Assembly: GCF_900188325.1 (NCBI RefSeq)
Contig: NZ_FZPD01000001.1
Location: forward strand, 744,001-808,000
DNA length: 64,000 nucleotides
Direction: 5' to 3'
Source of the DNA: Ekhidna lutea
GTDB lineage: Bacteria > Bacteroidota > Bacteroidia > Cytophagales > Cyclobacteriaceae
In this document: positions 62,440-64,000 of the stretch, piece after piece
Numbering within the stretch: the stretch's first letter is position 1
How the letters are laid out: each line of letters begins with the position of its first letter
The notes under the pieces: model-generated
What the model was told of the DNA's origin: nothing
The model's input: only the letters and a program-made list of their open reading frames with translations
Databases searched by the model: none
Program-made: the position numbers and the translations under genes

Positions 62440-62517
62440 TAGCATTGACTGACCCTGAAATCTCGAAGAGATTTCTCCCCTCTCTTTCAAGAGAGGGGTT
62501 GGGGAGAGTTTATTTTT
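62440..62517. repeat. REP-like hairpins between nadR and pnuC
   Basis: GAAATCTC-GAA-GAGATTTC and CCCCTCTC-TTTCAA-GAGAGGGG are two perfect hairpins in this short gap. They resemble repeats seen widely in Bacteroidota. They may stop or process the pnuC transcript. Confidence 0.6.
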
Positions 62518-63126
62518 TTAATTCTCACCCATCAACAATTTTCTTCTCCACGACAGCCATCCAAGCACAGCGATGTAGGTAAACACCAGAAATTGGAAGC
62601 TGGTAAACGGAAGGCCTTTATAGATATAAAGTGGAATGGCAATCAGGTCACAGGCGATCCAGAAAAGCCAGTGTTCGATTTTTTTCAGTGCCATCAGGTA
62701 CATGCCTGTCACAGCAAGGCCAGTAGTCATAGCATCTAGTATCGGTACATCACTATCCGTGAATTTTATAAGGAGCAGATAAATAATGACGAAGGCAGCT
62801 ATGAATGTTGAAACATTGAGCACGTGACCCCATCCGGTACTTCTGGTAATTGGAATTTGACTTCTGCCAATATCCTTGGTGTTTTTCCAGTTCCACCAGC
62901 CATATACACTCATAAAGAAATAGTAAGTGTTGATTCCCGTTTCTGCATACAAACCATACTCGTAAGTGAGATATACAAAAATCACCACACTAATTATCCC
63001 AAATGGATAAACCAGAATTTTTTCCTGTTTACTAAACCAAACACTGAGGATACCGCAAATCACGGCGATAAACTCAAGCCAGGTGGTTTCTAAAAGTTGC
63101 TCGTAAAATGAATTCCAGATCTCCAT
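62518..63126 (-). CDS. pnuC: PnuC family nicotinamide riboside transporter
   Basis: 202 residues with seven membrane helices. Motifs are FIAVICGILSVWFSKQEKIL, YFFMSVYGWWNWK, and HWLFWIACDLIAIPLYIYKG, typical of PnuC. It imports nicotinamide riboside (or, in the PnuT branch, thiamine) by facilitated diffusion. The NadR-like kinase next to it favours nicotinamide riboside. No TPP riboswitch precedes it, which argues against a thiamine role. Confidence 0.9.
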   Translation of the reverse strand: MEIWNSFYEQLLETTWLEFIAVICGILSVWFSKQEKILVYPFGIISVVIFVYLTYEYGLYAETGINTYYFFMSVYGWWNWKNTKDIGRSQIPITRSTGWGHVLNVSTFIAAFVIIYLLLIKFTDSDVPILDAMTTGLAVTGMYLMALKKIEHWLFWIACDLIAIPLYIYKGLPFTSFQFLVFTYIAVLGWLSWRRKLLMGEN

Positions 63127-63266
63127 ATTATTTGAAATTTAAAATAAGGCCGCTTGTTACATATCATCTCTTTCTTTCGATATGTCTCAATAACCATGTT
63201 GAGCGTTATGCTCATCCATACGGTAAAAATATGTCTTGTCATAGTACTTATTCTATGGAACCGACA

Positions 63267-63274
63267 TAATTTTG
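63267..63274 (+). promoter_or_regulatory. Bacteroidota -7 box (TAATTTTG) for guaB
   Basis: TAATTTTG lies 37 bases before ATG 63312 and fits TAnnTTTG. A TTG at 63236-63238 is too far upstream to be a good -33 partner. Confidence 0.35.
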
Positions 63275-63311
63275 CACGGCAAATAATCATTACAGTTCAG
63301 TATTATTTGCC

Positions 63312-64000
63312 ATGACTACAAACGACAAATTTCTCTTCGAAGCGCTCACCTACGATGATGTGCTTCTTCTCCCCGGTTATTCTGAAGTACTTCCACGTGA
63401 TACAGATACGTCTGCTCAGATCACACGAAATATCCGACTAAATATTCCATTGGTTTCAGCTGCGATGGATACCGTAACCGAGGCGAAACTAGCGATCGCC
63501 ATGGCACTAGAGGGCGGAATCGGCATTATTCACAAGAACATGACGATCGATAACCAGGCCATTCAGGTGAGGAAAGTAAAGCGATCGCAAAGTGGAATGA
63601 TTCTGGACCCAATCACCCTGCATGTGGATGCTACTGTTGCAGATGCTGAGGCGATCATGAAAGAAAATAAAATTGGGGGAATCCCTGTCGTAGATAAAGA
63701 TGATAAGCTCATTGGTATTGTAACTAACAGAGATTTACGTTTCGAGAAGATGCCTAAGAAGCCGGTAAAGGACATCATGACGAAAGACAATCTGATCACA
63801 GCTACGGCAGAGGTTGGACTGAATGAAGCTGAGGCAATTCTTCAGGAACATAAAATCGAAAAGCTTCCAATAGTTGATAAGAACGGTAAACTAACCGGAC
63901 TGATTACGTATAAAGACATCCTTAAAAACAAGGACAGACCCAACGCATGTAAAGATGAGTACGGCCGATTAAGAGTGGGTGCTGCTGTTGGTGTGACACC
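63312..64000 (+). CDS. guaB: IMP dehydrogenase, N-terminal part (cut by window edge)
   Basis: The first 229 codons from ATG 63312 are present; the gene runs off the right edge. The N-terminus (FEALTYDDVLLLPGYSEVLP) and VSAAMDTVTEAKLAIAMALE are typical of the TIM-barrel domain. Two CBS domains follow (about 95-205; GGIPVVDKDDKLIGIVTNRD and LPIVDKNGKLTGLITYKDIL). The catalytic Cys lies beyond the window. It oxidises IMP to XMP in GMP synthesis. Confidence 0.97.
   Translation, partial: MTTNDKFLFEALTYDDVLLLPGYSEVLPRDTDTSAQITRNIRLNIPLVSAAMDTVTEAKLAIAMALEGGIGIIHKNMTIDNQAIQVRKVKRSQSGMILDPITLHVDATVADAEAIMKENKIGGIPVVDKDDKLIGIVTNRDLRFEKMPKKPVKDIMTKDNLITATAEVGLNEAEAILQEHKIEKLPIVDKNGKLTGLITYKDILKNKDRPNACKDEYGRLRVGAAVGVT

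Noticed and set aside
62518-63126. PnuC as a thiamine transporter (PnuT) linked to the TPP operon
   Set aside because: There is no TPP riboswitch upstream, and the adjacent gene is a NadR-like kinase, which favours nicotinamide riboside.

Overview
The window looks like chromosomal DNA of a Bacteroidota bacterium, most likely a marine or soil member of the order Cytophagales (the order is inference). The signs are: two proteins with C-terminal type IX secretion (T9SS) sorting domains, the gliding lipoprotein GldH, four TonB-dependent-receptor or TonB-box genes, a FecI/FecR/receptor trio, a GWxTD protein, Bacteroidota-style promoters (TAnnTTTG) in place of Shine-Dalgarno sites, and REP-like palindromes of the 'GTCATTTCGA...GAGAAATCT' type. 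Most of it is a dense housekeeping and accessory mosaic. No prophage, insertion sequence, CRISPR array or rRNA was seen. One tRNA-Ala(GGC) is present.

Layout. 1-6751: ribD (5' part) and prmC are divergent, then a sigma factor with an unusual TonB-domain anti-sigma partner, a GIY-YIG gene bracketed by two direct REP-like copies, a von Willebrand A protein and an aldo/keto reductase. 6761-11960: a minus-strand operon headed by a clear TPP riboswitch and a thiamine-type TonB receptor. Downstream lie a methyltransferase, a HypE/AIRS-like kinase-fold protein, a divergent ThiE-like protein and a Trm112-like zinc protein. This is the most interesting unit for novelty. 12177-14583: a FIST sensor, a soluble histidine kinase and a response regulator, overlapping by a few bases. 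14584-21219: an ABC-F ATPase, a lipoprotein, a BrnT/BrnA toxin-antitoxin pair with a palindromic operator, a NUDIX hydrolase, and MATE and MFS exporters. 21261-28467: PadR plus an ABC-type permease, then a giant secreted protein with fifteen 49-residue cysteine repeats.

28588-32993: a possible small ORF with its own terminator, then an ECF sigma/FecR/TonB receptor trio. 33003-36521: a thioesterase, a T9SS-exported Cys-type sulfatase and its formylglycine-generating enzyme as a lipoprotein. 36575-47396: tRNA-Ala, an NlpC/P60 hydrolase, Dps, a methyltransferase, a GWxTD protein, rlmB, manC, recQ, purD, ricT and gldH. 47483-58666: a 1330-residue DUF4011-type SF1 helicase, a ComEA-like protein, hemA, a WG-repeat protein, a PAS-PAS-GAF histidine kinase with a response regulator, and rnhB. 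58789-64000: a TonB receptor, msrA, a nadR-like kinase with pnuC (nicotinamide riboside salvage) and the 5' part of guaB.

Linked functions: the TPP operon couples thiamine import to enzymes of unknown chemistry. The sulfatase and FGE genes form an enzyme/activator pair. PnuC and the NadR-like kinase form an uptake/trapping pair. Several genes have predicted promoters whose -7 box lies only 4-5 bases before the start codon, suggesting leaderless mRNAs.
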